Assembly (NCBI GenBank): GCA_947253765.1
Contig: CAMYAK010000014.1
Coordinates: 1 to 31,688, forward strand
Source: an uncultured Tissierellia bacterium
Lineage (GTDB): Bacteria > Bacillota > Clostridia > Tissierellales > Peptoniphilaceae
Direction of reading: 5' to 3'
DNA length: 31,688 nt
The position numbers and the translations under genes are program-made. Below the pieces are notes generated by a model. That model worked only from the letters and a program-made list of their open reading frames with translations. It was not told the DNA's origin and ran no database searches. Positions 22,506-31,660 of this stretch are shown piece by piece (positions within the stretch are counted from its first letter, which is position 1; every line of letters begins with the position of its first letter).

Positions 22506-25500
22506 GTGAATAAAGCCCTGGTCTATATTTCAAGAAAACCCGATAAGGCTGTTAAGGCCCTTTATAGGTCAATTGAAAATTCCCTGAAAATTGAGGGGAA
22601 GGAGTGCGTCCTTATCGTGCCCGACCAATATAAGGTCGAGGCTGAGCAGGCCCTCTTGGATTTTTTAGGAAGTTCCGTCTTAATGAGGGTCCAGGTCAAG
22701 TCATTCAGGAACTTGGCCTCTGATATCCTGAGCCTCTTCATATCGAAGGACACGAAGTTTTTGACCGACAGGGCCTCCCGTATGCTCATCAGGCTCCTTA
22801 TGGAAAAAGAGGAGGCAAACGGGGATTGGAAGGCCTTCTCAAAAGAGGTCAGGGGCCAAGGCTTTCTCAGCCTCTTGAGCGACCAGCTGAAAGAATTCAA
22901 GGAGTACGGAATCAGTTCGGACGACCTCATGGTTATGGCTCAAAAAATTGATGAGGGGGCCTTAAGTCGCCTGAAACTTGAAGAGAGCGCCAAGATGATG
23001 GACCTATACGAGCAGGCCATTTCAGGTCGTTTCTTTGACAGGGATGACCGCTTAAAAAAAGCCTATTCCTGCTTGGGAAAACTGAATAAGCAGGATGCTT
23101 ATCTTGCTGATACCGACTTCTTCTTTGAGCATTTTTATTCCCTATCCAAGACTGAATCCTTGGCAATGCAGGCAATAATGGAAATAGGTCCCTGCAAAAT
23201 AGCCATGGTCTACGATGACAAGATGGCTGAGCTTTTGACGGAAGTCCCGGAGGACTTAGGAGAATCCGAGCTTTTAACAATGATGGACAGCCTGTGTCCG
23301 GATGCCGGGGCCTTTGCCTTATCAACCCACTTTTTCAGGCAGATTCGAAGGGCGGCCCTGGAGGCCGGCTCCGACTTTTCCTATGAATCGATAGACGATG
23401 AAAGAGATTCATTTTCAGCTATTGCAAATTCGGCGTTTTCATACCGGCCTGAAATGCAGACCATTAACCAAGAGAGCCTGGTTTGTAAGGAATTCCGGAA
23501 TACCGATAAAGAAATAGAGGGCCTGGTCATAGAAATAAACAAGCTGGTCATAAACGAAGGTGCCAGGTATAAGGATATCCAGGTTATACTACTGGACGAT
23601 GCGGAATATGGACCGCTTGTAAGACGAAAATTCAATAAAAATTCAATTCCCTTCTTCATGGACGAGAACAAGGCCGTTCATTACCACCCACTCATAAAAC
23701 TTATCGAGGCCCTGGTTGAGATTGCAGTCAAGGGACCGAGAAAAGACCTGTATTTGAAATTTATTAAAAGCGGGATGACGGGGATTGGCGAGGACAGGAT
23801 CTCCGCCTACCGGGACTATGTCGAAAGCCACAAACTTGAAGGCTCAATGCTGGATCAAGCTGCCTATTTCACCATTGATGAGGCCTATGCGAAAAGGCTT
23901 GATGAGACCGAGGCTGAGGATATAAGGGAGAAATCGGACCTTGCGAATTCGGTCAGGGAGACCATAATTGACATATTAAGACCGGTCAGGGCCATGAAAT
24001 CCGACAAGCTTATAAATCTATGCAGGGAGTTTTATAATTTCCTGGATAGCCCGAGGATCAGGGAAGCCTATCTTGCCTATGACCTTAAACTTGACCAAGC
24101 CGGGAAAAATGAGGAGTTGGCCATTCACAGGCAGGTCCGGGACGAGATTGTTGATATGCTGGATGAACTTGTCGCTATTGGAGGGAATGAGGTCCTTTCG
24201 CTTGAGACCTTTTCCAAGCTCTTAGCCGAGGGACTGGAGGGCATGAAGCTGGGGGTTATTCCACCCTATCAGGACGGAGTTTTCGTCTCGCCCCTTGGAA
24301 GGTCCAGGAGCCGCAAGAGACCCTACATATTCATTATCGGGACAAACGACAAGAACCTCCCGTCTTCTCAATCGCCACAAGGTATCTTCAGCCAATCTGA
24401 AAAAGAAGATTTTATAGATAAGGGATTTTTCCTACCGTCAATGCCGGATTTTATGGCACGTGAAGAAGCCCTGAATTTTTACCTGGCCTTGAGGAAGGTT
24501 GACAGGAGGATTTATTTTTTCACCTCAAAAAAGGATTCTGAAAATGAGTCATTATCTCCTTCTATCTGGCTAAAGACCATACTCAAGTACTGCAATGCAA
24601 AGCTTCAGATTATTAAAGGCTTTAAAATGGAGGACTATCTTTATTCAAGGAGTTTGAGGCTCAATGACCTGGCTGAGAGGATCAGGCAGGCTGAGGACAA
24701 GGGTCGGGATAAAAAGGGCCCGGAAAGAATCCTGGAACTCATGTCAATGCAGGAGGATTCAAGTGATGGGGGGCTGATAAAGACCGCCCTTAATTACAAA
24801 AATGACAGGCCGGACTTATCGGCAAGCCTGACCGGACACTTTTTTGAAAATAGGCTCAGGTTCTCGGCAACCGAGTTTGAGCAATATGCAGCCTGTCCAT
24901 ATAAGTCATTTGTCAGAAGGATATTGAAGGCTGAGGAAAAGAGGACCCTGGAATATAACCCCTTGGACCTGGGCAACCTCCTACACATGACATTTTCAGA
25001 TTGGGCTTCCTATGTCAATTCCCTTATTCTTGAGGGCAAGGACTTGAGCCTGAAAGAATCGGAAGAGCGGGCTAAGGACTTTCTCCTGGGATCAGTCGAC
25101 CTCATAATGGATTCCCATAAGAAAAATTATCCTGCCAATGCGTTTTTAATTAAAATGGCTCAAAAAACCATGTTGGAAAACCATGGGCAGATTTATAAGC
25201 AATTGGAAAATACAAAACTCATAGAGCTTGAAAATGAGGTGGATTTCGGCAGGGGAAGGAAGTACCCGGGCTTGGTCCTGGGGTATAGGAACCGTGATAG
25301 GATGCCGATATATATCGAAGGCCGCATAGACAGGCTTGATAAAATTCCGGTTGAGATCCTTGATCAGGAAACCGGCGAGCCTCGCCTGGAAATATATACC
25401 AGGGTGGTTGACTATAAGACATCGGGCAAGCAGTTCAACTTGACCAAGGTTCTAAACGGCCTGGACCTTCAGCTCCTCTTGTACCTAAAGGCCGCTACTG

Positions 25501-26051
25501 CACAATCACAGGCTTGGGGTTGCTTTTACATGCCATTAAAGCCTTGGGGAATTATTGACCTGGGCCTTGAAAAAAACAGGAAAAAATTTGAGAACAATGA
25601 AGACACGGATCTTTCCATGGACCTAAAACTTGATGGGATTATAACGGACATGGAGGCGGCCCAGGAAGCCGGAGACTTTACTATTGAGCGGAAGAGGCTG
25701 GCTAAGAATTCTAAGATATATAAATTGGGGTCCTCCAGGACCATACCACATCCGGATGGCAAAGGCGGCCTGATAACAGATGAAAACGACCCTAAGGAGC
25801 AGACCAGGATCTTCTCGGATAAGGAACTGCAAATTCTCATGAATTCAACGCTTGAAAAGGCAAAAAATCTGTATAAAAAAGAAAAGGAAGGCAAGATTGA
25901 CCCCAATCCGTATAGGAGCCGGGACAAGGAAACAGCCTGCCAATTCTGCCCATATAGGTCAATTTGTCGCTTTGAGCCCAGGGGTCAATTCTCCAAGTAT
26001 AGGCAGCTCGAAACAGTAAAGATCGAGGACTGGAAGGGGAGGCAGAGATGA
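22506..26051 (+). CDS. addB: AddB subunit of the AddAB helicase-nuclease
   Basis: About 1181 residues. AddB is the inactivated-helicase and nuclease subunit of the AddAB enzyme that processes DNA double-strand ends for recombination. The C-terminal part carries the RecB-type nuclease with GRIDRLD and VVDYKTSG (Asp969, Lys971). It also has the four iron-sulfur cysteines Cys797, Cys1145, Cys1148 and Cys1154, in the C...CxxCx5C pattern known for AddB. The usual N-terminal GxxGSGK nucleotide loop is not recognisable: VYISRKPDKAVKAL stands there. GTG at 22506 is chosen because AAGGGGGA lies 6 bases upstream; an ATG at 22485 lacks a site. The stop overlaps the addA start (ATGA), so the subunits are coupled. 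Confidence 0.93.
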   Translation: MNKALVYISRKPDKAVKALYRSIENSLKIEGKECVLIVPDQYKVEAEQALLDFLGSSVLMRVQVKSFRNLASDILSLFISKDTKFLTDRASRMLIRLLMEKEEANGDWKAFSKEVRGQGFLSLLSDQLKEFKEYGISSDDLMVMAQKIDEGALSRLKLEESAKMMDLYEQAISGRFFDRDDRLKKAYSCLGKLNKQDAYLADTDFFFEHFYSLSKTESLAMQAIMEIGPCKIAMVYDDKMAELLTEVPEDLGESELLTMMDSLCPDAGAFALSTHFFRQIRRAALEAGSDFSYESIDDERDSFSAIANSAFSYRPEMQTINQESLVCKEFRNTDKEIEGLVIEINKLVINEGARYKDIQVILLDDAEYGPLVRRKFNKNSIPFFMDENKAVHYHPLIKLIEALVEIAVKGPRKDLYLKFIKSGMTGIGEDRISAYRDYVESHKLEGSMLDQAAYFTIDEAYAKRLDETEAEDIREKSDLANSVRETIIDILRPVRAMKSDKLINLCREFYNFLDSPRIREAYLAYDLKLDQAGKNEELAIHRQVRDEIVDMLDELVAIGGNEVLSLETFSKLLAEGLEGMKLGVIPPYQDGVFVSPLGRSRSRKRPYIFIIGTNDKNLPSSQSPQGIFSQSEKEDFIDKGFFLPSMPDFMAREEALNFYLALRKVDRRIYFFTSKKDSENESLSPSIWLKTILKYCNAKLQIIKGFKMEDYLYSRSLRLNDLAERIRQAEDKGRDKKGPERILELMSMQEDSSDGGLIKTALNYKNDRPDLSASLTGHFFENRLRFSATEFEQYAACPYKSFVRRILKAEEKRTLEYNPLDLGNLLHMTFSDWASYVNSLILEGKDLSLKESEERAKDFLLGSVDLIMDSHKKNYPANAFLIKMAQKTMLENHGQIYKQLENTKLIELENEVDFGRGRKYPGLVLGYRNRDRMPIYIEGRIDRLDKIPVEILDQETGEPRLEIYTRVVDYKTSGKQFNLTKVLNGLDLQLLLYLKAATAQSQAWGCFYMPLKPWGIIDLGLEKNRKKFENNEDTDLSMDLKLDGIITDMEAAQEAGDFTIERKRLAKNSKIYKLGSSRTIPHPDGKGGLITDENDPKEQTRIFSDKELQILMNSTLEKAKNLYKKEKEGKIDPNPYRSRDKETACQFCPYRSICRFEPRGQFSKYRQLETVKIEDWKGRQR

Positions 26052-29000
26052 GTCAAATAAACTTGACTTCAGAACAATTGGAAGTTGTTGAAGCAAAAAA
26101 CAAAAATCTCATAATCTCCGCCCAGGCCGGGGCCGGCAAAACTGCCGTCCTGGTTGAGAAGGTTGTCGGAGAAATATTGGAAGACGCCCCGAATGCCGAA
26201 AAGAAAAGAGGCCTGGACAGGCTGCTTATAGTCACATTCACCAAGAAAGCGGCCAATTCTCTAAAAGAAAAGATCAGGGCAAGGATGATATCCATGCTGA
26301 GGGATGAGGATGACCCTAGAAGAAGGAAGATCATATTGAGGCAGCTGGGCCTGATCCCGTCAGCCCACATCCAAACCCTCCACGCATTTTGCTATGAGAT
26401 CATAAGGTCATACTACGTCTATCTGGCAATGGACCCTGCTTTTCACATTGCCGACAGCAAGGTATTGAAGCAGATCCAAGATAAGGCCCTGGATGATTGC
26501 TTAAACCGGGCCTACCTGTCCGATGACGGGGACCTCTTGGAATTTATAGAACTTTATGGCCTCAACGCAAGAAAAAATGACCAACCTTTAAGGGAACTCA
26601 TTTTAAAAATGTCTGAGGAGATGAGTCAGAAGGAAGATCCTGAAGCTTGGCTGGAAGAATCGATTCAAAGAATTTCCACGGAAGAATACTCAATGGAAAC
26701 TGTTCAAGGCATAAAGGATAAGGTCATTGAAAAGGCTTTGAAAAGCTATTTGAGTGCATATAGGAGCTTTTTGCAAAGGGCAAGACAGGCCCTGCCGGAC
26801 AAGTACGCACTCTCAATAGAAAATGAACCCGGGGACTTTGCCCAAGCCATAGAAGAGGCTATGGACGGCAATACGGTTAAGTTAAGGGCATTTAAAAGTC
26901 CAAGAGCAAGCAGTATAAGCGAAAAAGAATATGGGCCGGAGCTGGTCTCAATTAAAGACCGATTCAATGAGGAGAGAAAAAGGATAAAAGACTCGGTAAA
27001 GGGAATTACTGAGTTTTGCCTGAATTTCACCACTGAGAAGCTCAAAAAAGAAAACTTGTTGATGCAAAAGTATCTTGAAATATTGGCAACCCTTGTTATG
27101 GATTATAGAAAAAGCCTGCAGAAGAGGAAGGCCAACATCGGGGCCATAGATTTTAATGATATAGAGCACCTCATGCTCAGGCTCATGGAAAATAAAGAGG
27201 CCTTGGACAAGTTAAAAAATCAGTTCTTATCAATATATTTTGATGAGTACCAGGATGCCTCTGAGATTCAGAACATAATAATAGAAAAACTGGCCGGCAA
27301 GGATAATCTTTTTTTTGTAGGAGATGTCAAGCAGTCGATTTACGGTTTCCGCCAGGCCAGACCCGATAATTTCTTAAAAAGGGTGGACCGCTACAAGACG
27401 GAAAAATCCCGGGGCGGGGCTTCTGATGCCATGTTTTTAACATATAACTTCAGGTCGGAATACAATATATTGAATTTTGTAAATATATGTTTTGACAGGC
27501 TTATGACCGAGGATAGGGGCGGTCTGGTCTACAATAGCCCGGAACAGAGGGCCAGGTGCGGAAAGCTCGAGTTCGGGGACCAAGCCGAGAAAAAGGGCCT
27601 GGTTAAGTTTGTCCTCCTGGATACTGATGAGCTTGATGAAGATCCGGAGGGAGAGCAGAATCAAGAAGATTTCAAGGAAGGCAGAGATTATATCAATGAA
27701 AAATCTCCCGAGGCCTTCTATTTGGCCAGGTCAATAAAAGAGTATTTGTATGAGAGCCCGGACCATAAATACAGTGACATTGTTGTCCTGTTCAGGAAAA
27801 ATAAGGCCATTGCCGAGTTCGACTATGTCCTAAATTATTTCGGCATTCCCACCTATGTGGACTCCGACAAGTCCTACATGGATTCCATAGAAAAAGATCT
27901 GGCTATAAATCTCTTAAAGGTTGTGGACAGGGGAAATGAGGATATTGCTTTGCTGTCAATACTTTCCTCGAAGGTGGGGGATTTCAGTGATGGAGACCTT
28001 GCAAGCATCCGAGCCTTCTACCCCAAGTCATCGTTTTCCGCTGCCTTCAATAATATGGTGGAAGGAGGGGAATTCCAAGGCCGGGATAAGATTAATCCTG
28101 AACTATTGGCCTCCTATGAAGAAATTCGAGACAGGGCGGCGGCTTTTCAGGAGAGAATTACGGCTTGGAGGCGGGACCTCAACACCATGCCCCTTGAGAA
28201 CTTTGTAAGCAAGCTTTTTGATGAGTCGGGTCTTTATGATTTTTCCGCATCGCTTGACCATGGAAGCGAGAGGCGGCAAAACTTGGACCTCATTCTAAGG
28301 GTTGCCCAGCAGTACGAAGCTGAGGGAGGGGCCGACATTTTCGGTCTCATATCGAGACTTGAAGAGGATGAATCTTCTTCGGGCCAGGATATGAAGCCCG
28401 CAGGAGAGCTTTCCGAGGCCGATAATGTTGTCAGGCTCATGACAATCCACGCTTCTAAGGGCCTTGATTCGGAAGTCATATATATAGTAGACCTGTCAGC
28501 ATCATTTTTCGGAAAGACAGGAGGCTCGTATGACATAAGTGCCGATATGGGACCGGCCCTGGCCATAAGGGAAATAGACCGCGACTCAGGGGCCATAGTC
28601 CAATATCCCTCCTATAGGCTGAACTTCCAGAAAGACTATCAGATCAGCAAGGAAATTGACGAAGAGGTAAGGATTTTTTACACGGCCATGACCAGACCCA
28701 AGAGCAGGCTTATAATGATCGGCCACTCAAACAGGGTCGATCAGCTTTTGGATAGGGATGCCAATATTGGTCAGGATGAGCTGGAAAATCGCCTGGCCAA
28801 TTCGAAATCCTTCTTGGAATGGCTTGCCAATATTGTAAATTATTTGGGGAAATTGCCTGAGGGCTTTGAGCTTTGTGTGGAAAGTGCGGATAAATTCAGG
28901 CCCTGGGACGGCAAGATAGGTCAGTATGAGGATCGGGATCTACCTGAAGAGGATAAGGAGGTCGAGCCGGATTTGGCCGGACGAGTATTGGGCTACAGGT

Positions 29001-29698
29001 ATGAACATGGCCCGGCAAGCCGGGCTCCCATAAAGGAGTCGGTTTCAAGGCTAGCCAAGGGCATAATCGCTTCATACTTTGAGACCCCCGACCGGGATGA
29101 AAACATAGATCCGATTGAGAGGCAGGGAGACCTGAAAATACCGGAATTCATGTTCGGAGAAAGGCCCTTGACCGGGGCTGAGATGGGAAGTCTTCTTCAT
29201 TACAGCCTGCAAATCCTGCCAATCAGACCCTACGATGCTGATGAATTAAAAAAAGAGCTGGATAAGCTCATAGAAAAGAATATTTTAGATGAGACTGAAG
29301 TCAAGGCCCTGGACACCGGCTTGCTCTTAAAGTTCTACAACTCCGATTTAGGCAAGACCTTATGTAAACTTGGTGACAGGGTTATAAGGGAAAAGGCCTT
29401 CAGCTACAGGATAAAGTATAAGGACCTGCCGGAGACCTTTCCCAAAGAACTCAGAAATGGAGAATTTTCAGACCTTTATGTCACGGTTGACGGAAGGGTC
29501 GATCTCTTCGCGAAACTTAGCCAGGAAGAGGGAGGCGGCCTCCTGCTCCTGGATTTTAAAAGCGACAGGAAGATGAATTCCGACCATTACCGGGCCCAAA
29601 TTGACTTATATAGGGCGGCCCTGGAAGCTGCCTATGGTAAGCCCGTGACCCGGGCCTATTTATATTGGTTGAGGTTCGGAAGGCTTGAATCAATTTAA
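26048..29698 (+). CDS. addA: AddA helicase-nuclease subunit of AddAB
   Basis: A 1216-residue UvrD/Rep-type helicase with a C-terminal nuclease, the motor and second nuclease of AddAB. It shows the helicase motifs in order: Walker A QAGAGKTAV (Lys31), VTFTKKAANSLKEKI, the DEYQDAS Walker B region, VGDVKQSIYGFRQARP, TYNFRSE, TIHASKGLDSEV, and RIFYTAMTRPKSRL near the end of the motor. The nuclease motif LLLLDFKSD lies near residue 1169. Length and order are as expected for Firmicute AddA. Translation starts at the ATGA overlap with addB. The stop codon overlaps the stop codon of the convergent oxidoreductase gene, and no terminator is seen between them. Confidence 0.95.
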   Translation: MSQINLTSEQLEVVEAKNKNLIISAQAGAGKTAVLVEKVVGEILEDAPNAEKKRGLDRLLIVTFTKKAANSLKEKIRARMISMLRDEDDPRRRKIILRQLGLIPSAHIQTLHAFCYEIIRSYYVYLAMDPAFHIADSKVLKQIQDKALDDCLNRAYLSDDGDLLEFIELYGLNARKNDQPLRELILKMSEEMSQKEDPEAWLEESIQRISTEEYSMETVQGIKDKVIEKALKSYLSAYRSFLQRARQALPDKYALSIENEPGDFAQAIEEAMDGNTVKLRAFKSPRASSISEKEYGPELVSIKDRFNEERKRIKDSVKGITEFCLNFTTEKLKKENLLMQKYLEILATLVMDYRKSLQKRKANIGAIDFNDIEHLMLRLMENKEALDKLKNQFLSIYFDEYQDASEIQNIIIEKLAGKDNLFFVGDVKQSIYGFRQARPDNFLKRVDRYKTEKSRGGASDAMFLTYNFRSEYNILNFVNICFDRLMTEDRGGLVYNSPEQRARCGKLEFGDQAEKKGLVKFVLLDTDELDEDPEGEQNQEDFKEGRDYINEKSPEAFYLARSIKEYLYESPDHKYSDIVVLFRKNKAIAEFDYVLNYFGIPTYVDSDKSYMDSIEKDLAINLLKVVDRGNEDIALLSILSSKVGDFSDGDLASIRAFYPKSSFSAAFNNMVEGGEFQGRDKINPELLASYEEIRDRAAAFQERITAWRRDLNTMPLENFVSKLFDESGLYDFSASLDHGSERRQNLDLILRVAQQYEAEGGADIFGLISRLEEDESSSGQDMKPAGELSEADNVVRLMTIHASKGLDSEVIYIVDLSASFFGKTGGSYDISADMGPALAIREIDRDSGAIVQYPSYRLNFQKDYQISKEIDEEVRIFYTAMTRPKSRLIMIGHSNRVDQLLDRDANIGQDELENRLANSKSFLEWLANIVNYLGKLPEGFELCVESADKFRPWDGKIGQYEDRDLPEEDKEVEPDLAGRVLGYRYEHGPASRAPIKESVSRLAKGIIASYFETPDRDENIDPIERQGDLKIPEFMFGERPLTGAEMGSLLHYSLQILPIRPYDADELKKELDKLIEKNILDETEVKALDTGLLLKFYNSDLGKTLCKLGDRVIREKAFSYRIKYKDLPETFPKELRNGEFSDLYVTVDGRVDLFAKLSQEEGGGLLLLDFKSDRKMNSDHYRAQIDLYRAALEAAYGKPVTRAYLYWLRFGRLESI

Positions 29699-30432
29699 TA
29701 TATGACCCAGCCCCCGTTGGGGCTTATGACCTGGCCGGTTATTGCCTGGGCATCATCAGCCACAAGATGGTCAACCCAGGTTGCAATCTCCTCAGGCTTT
29801 ATAAGTCTTCCGATGGGGATTTCCTGTGCCAGGCCCTCGAGGGTCTCATCGTCAAGTTGGTGGAGCATGGGCGTATCTACGGCTCCCGGAGCAAGGACAT
29901 TTACGGTTATCCCTGAATAGGCAAGTTCTTTTGCACAGGCCTTGCTGAAGGCGATCAAGGCACCTTTTGTTGATGAATAGAGGCTTTCGCATGAGGCTCC
30001 GACCAGGCCCCAAACCGAGGCGATGTTGACGATCCGGCCCCATTTGTTGGAAATCATATGGGGCAGGCAGAGCTTTGTTGTATAGAATGCAGAATTAATA
30101 TTTGTTTTAAAGGTTTTGTCCCACTCCTCAACCGATATATCCTGAATAAGGCTATAGCTTGATATTCCGGCATTGTTTATGAGGATATCGACTCCTCCCC
30201 AAAGCCCCTCAAGCTTTTTATAGGCAGCACTCAACTCACCATAGGAAGAGACATCTGCTTGAATAAGCATGCAGGAAGAGGCCTTGGACCGGCACATTTC
30301 CGCCAATTCCTCGGCTTCCTTTTTATGCTTAAAATACATAAGGACCAGTTTTCGACCCGGGCCTGCAAGCTCAAGGGCAATGGACCTCCCAATCCCTGAT
30401 GAAGCTCCGCTTATCATTACAACCTTATCCAT
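29695..30432 (-). CDS. SDR-family oxidoreductase (FabG-like)
   Basis: A 245-residue classical short-chain dehydrogenase/reductase. It has the NAD(P)-binding ISGASSGIGRS, ADVSS, ILINNAGIS, Asn111, NIASVWG with Ser139, and the catalytic LYSSTKGAL (Tyr152, Lys156), then NVLAPGAVDTPM. Length and motifs fit 3-oxoacyl-ACP reductase-like enzymes, but many SDRs with other substrates look the same. No other fatty-acid synthesis gene is nearby, so FabG proper is not assured. AGAGG lies 6 bases before the ATG. It converges on addA, sharing three bases at the stop codons, so the two transcripts must overlap. Confidence 0.92.
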   Translation of the reverse strand: MDKVVMISGASSGIGRSIALELAGPGRKLVLMYFKHKKEAEELAEMCRSKASSCMLIQADVSSYGELSAAYKKLEGLWGGVDILINNAGISSYSLIQDISVEEWDKTFKTNINSAFYTTKLCLPHMISNKWGRIVNIASVWGLVGASCESLYSSTKGALIAFSKACAKELAYSGITVNVLAPGAVDTPMLHQLDDETLEGLAQEIPIGRLIKPEEIATWVDHLVADDAQAITGQVISPNGGWVIY

Positions 30433-30563
30433 ATCAATCCTCTTTCACGATTTCTCCTTTTTTAGGAGTCGGGGTTTTGCTAATATAATAGTGATATAAT
30501 TATAAACCATTAGCGTGTAAAGAGTCGCAAGACATTTTATAGAAAGTAAATTAGAGGTTTTGT

Positions 30564-31364
30564 GTGAAGAAGATCTGGGGAAACATAATATTTTTTGTGG
30601 CTAGATTGTTGGAGCTTATTTTTACCGGCCTGATATCCATCCTGTCCTTTATGGTAAATATAGTTGAAGGGATCAGGACTTTTTTGGCACCCTTGCTTGG
30701 ATGCTTCGGCATTGTGATTTTCTATAATTGGTTTTTGATCCTGCCTTTTATTAACCCGACTTACCTCATTTTCCTGCTTATCCTGTTCGTCTTTCCCTTG
30801 CTTGGAAGGTCCTTTGTTTCCTATCTTGAATACGGCCAATACGTTTTGACCGAATACCTCTTTGACCGGGCTGACTATTATAGGTTCGGAAGGGAAGGCA
30901 GAAAAGATTTTTCAAGCTACGGCTCACATTATCGTAGAGAAAAGATGAGACAGGAGCAGAAGGCCAGGGAAGAGAACCAAAGAAGACAGAACGAAGAATG
31001 GGAGAGGGTCTTTAATGAGTTCTTCAGAAATGGAGGAGGCTATGGCAGCTATGGCGGAGGATACTCCAACAGGAGCCAAGGCGGCTATTACGGTAATTTC
31101 AACGGCTACAGCCAAAATGCCGGCAACAACTTCAACCCCATAGGGGACTTTGTAGAGAAGTATAAAAAGAGCTGTGACACCTTGGGACTTGACTATGATA
31201 CAGACGAGTACCAGGTAAAGCTTGCATATAGAAAGATGGCAAAAAAATACCATCCTGACCTAAATAAAGAGCCGGGAGCAACAGAAAAATTCAGGGAAGT
31301 GAACGAGGCCTATGAGTTCATGAGCAAGGAGAATATCGACAGGTATAAGAGCATGAATAAATAG
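30564..31364 (+). CDS. Membrane-anchored J-domain (DnaJ-like) protein
   Basis: A 266-residue protein starting with GTG (GTGAAGAAG), with AGAGG 7 bases upstream. Residues 1 to about 90 contain two or three hydrophobic spans. Residues about 110-160 are a charged Arg/Glu/Gln-rich helix, followed by a Gly/Tyr/Asn-rich flexible stretch to about residue 190. Residues about 200-266 form a C-terminal J domain with the essential His-Pro-Asp at 230-232 (KYHPDLNKE) and a FREVNEAYEFMS helix. It should recruit a DnaK-type chaperone to the membrane. The placing of the J domain at the C-terminus differs from canonical DnaJ, and there is no zinc-finger region. The client is unknown. A terminator follows. Confidence 0.88.
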   Translation: MKKIWGNIIFFVARLLELIFTGLISILSFMVNIVEGIRTFLAPLLGCFGIVIFYNWFLILPFINPTYLIFLLILFVFPLLGRSFVSYLEYGQYVLTEYLFDRADYYRFGREGRKDFSSYGSHYRREKMRQEQKAREENQRRQNEEWERVFNEFFRNGGGYGSYGGGYSNRSQGGYYGNFNGYSQNAGNNFNPIGDFVEKYKKSCDTLGLDYDTDEYQVKLAYRKMAKKYHPDLNKEPGATEKFREVNEAYEFMSKENIDRYKSMNK

Positions 31365-31385
31365 GGGTGACAAGGCACAAGAAAG

Positions 31386-31416
31386 AATCAGACACATTTC
31401 TGTCTGATTTTTTTTT
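31386..31416 (+). terminator. Terminator after the J-domain gene
   Basis: AATCAGACA pairs with TGTCTGATT around a six-base loop, followed by TTTTTTTATTT. It insulates the rRNA promoters that begin a few bases downstream. Confidence 0.9.
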
Positions 31417-31423
31417 ATTTAAC

Positions 31424-31452
31424 TTGACAAGCCACGAATTAACCCTTATCAT
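31424..31452 (+). promoter_or_regulatory. rRNA operon promoter P1
   Basis: A perfect TTGACA (31424-31429) is followed after 17 bases by TATCAT (31447-31452). It lies about 210 bases before the 16S 5' end and is the first of two tandem promoters, the usual layout for Firmicute rRNA operons. Confidence 0.75.
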
Positions 31453-31518
31453 AATTGGTACTGCCGGAAAAATCGGTTAAGAAATAAGTTGTTTTTTATA
31501 AAAAAACTAAAAATTTTC

Positions 31519-31547
31519 TTGACAAAGATATTTTTCGGTGCTAGTAT
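31519..31547 (+). promoter_or_regulatory. rRNA operon promoter P2
   Basis: A second TTGACA (31519-31524) is followed after 17 bases by TAGTAT (31542-31547), about 115 bases before the 16S gene. An A/T-rich run upstream (TTTTTTATAAAAAAACTAAA) could act as an UP element. Confidence 0.78.
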
Positions 31548-31660
31548 CAAAAAGTCATCTTTTGTGACACGAACCTTAATAACTGAATAGCAATCAATGA
31601 ACTTTGAGTTTAATAATTCAAAAATAATAGAGTCAGAATAATGGCTCTCAAATACTTTTT

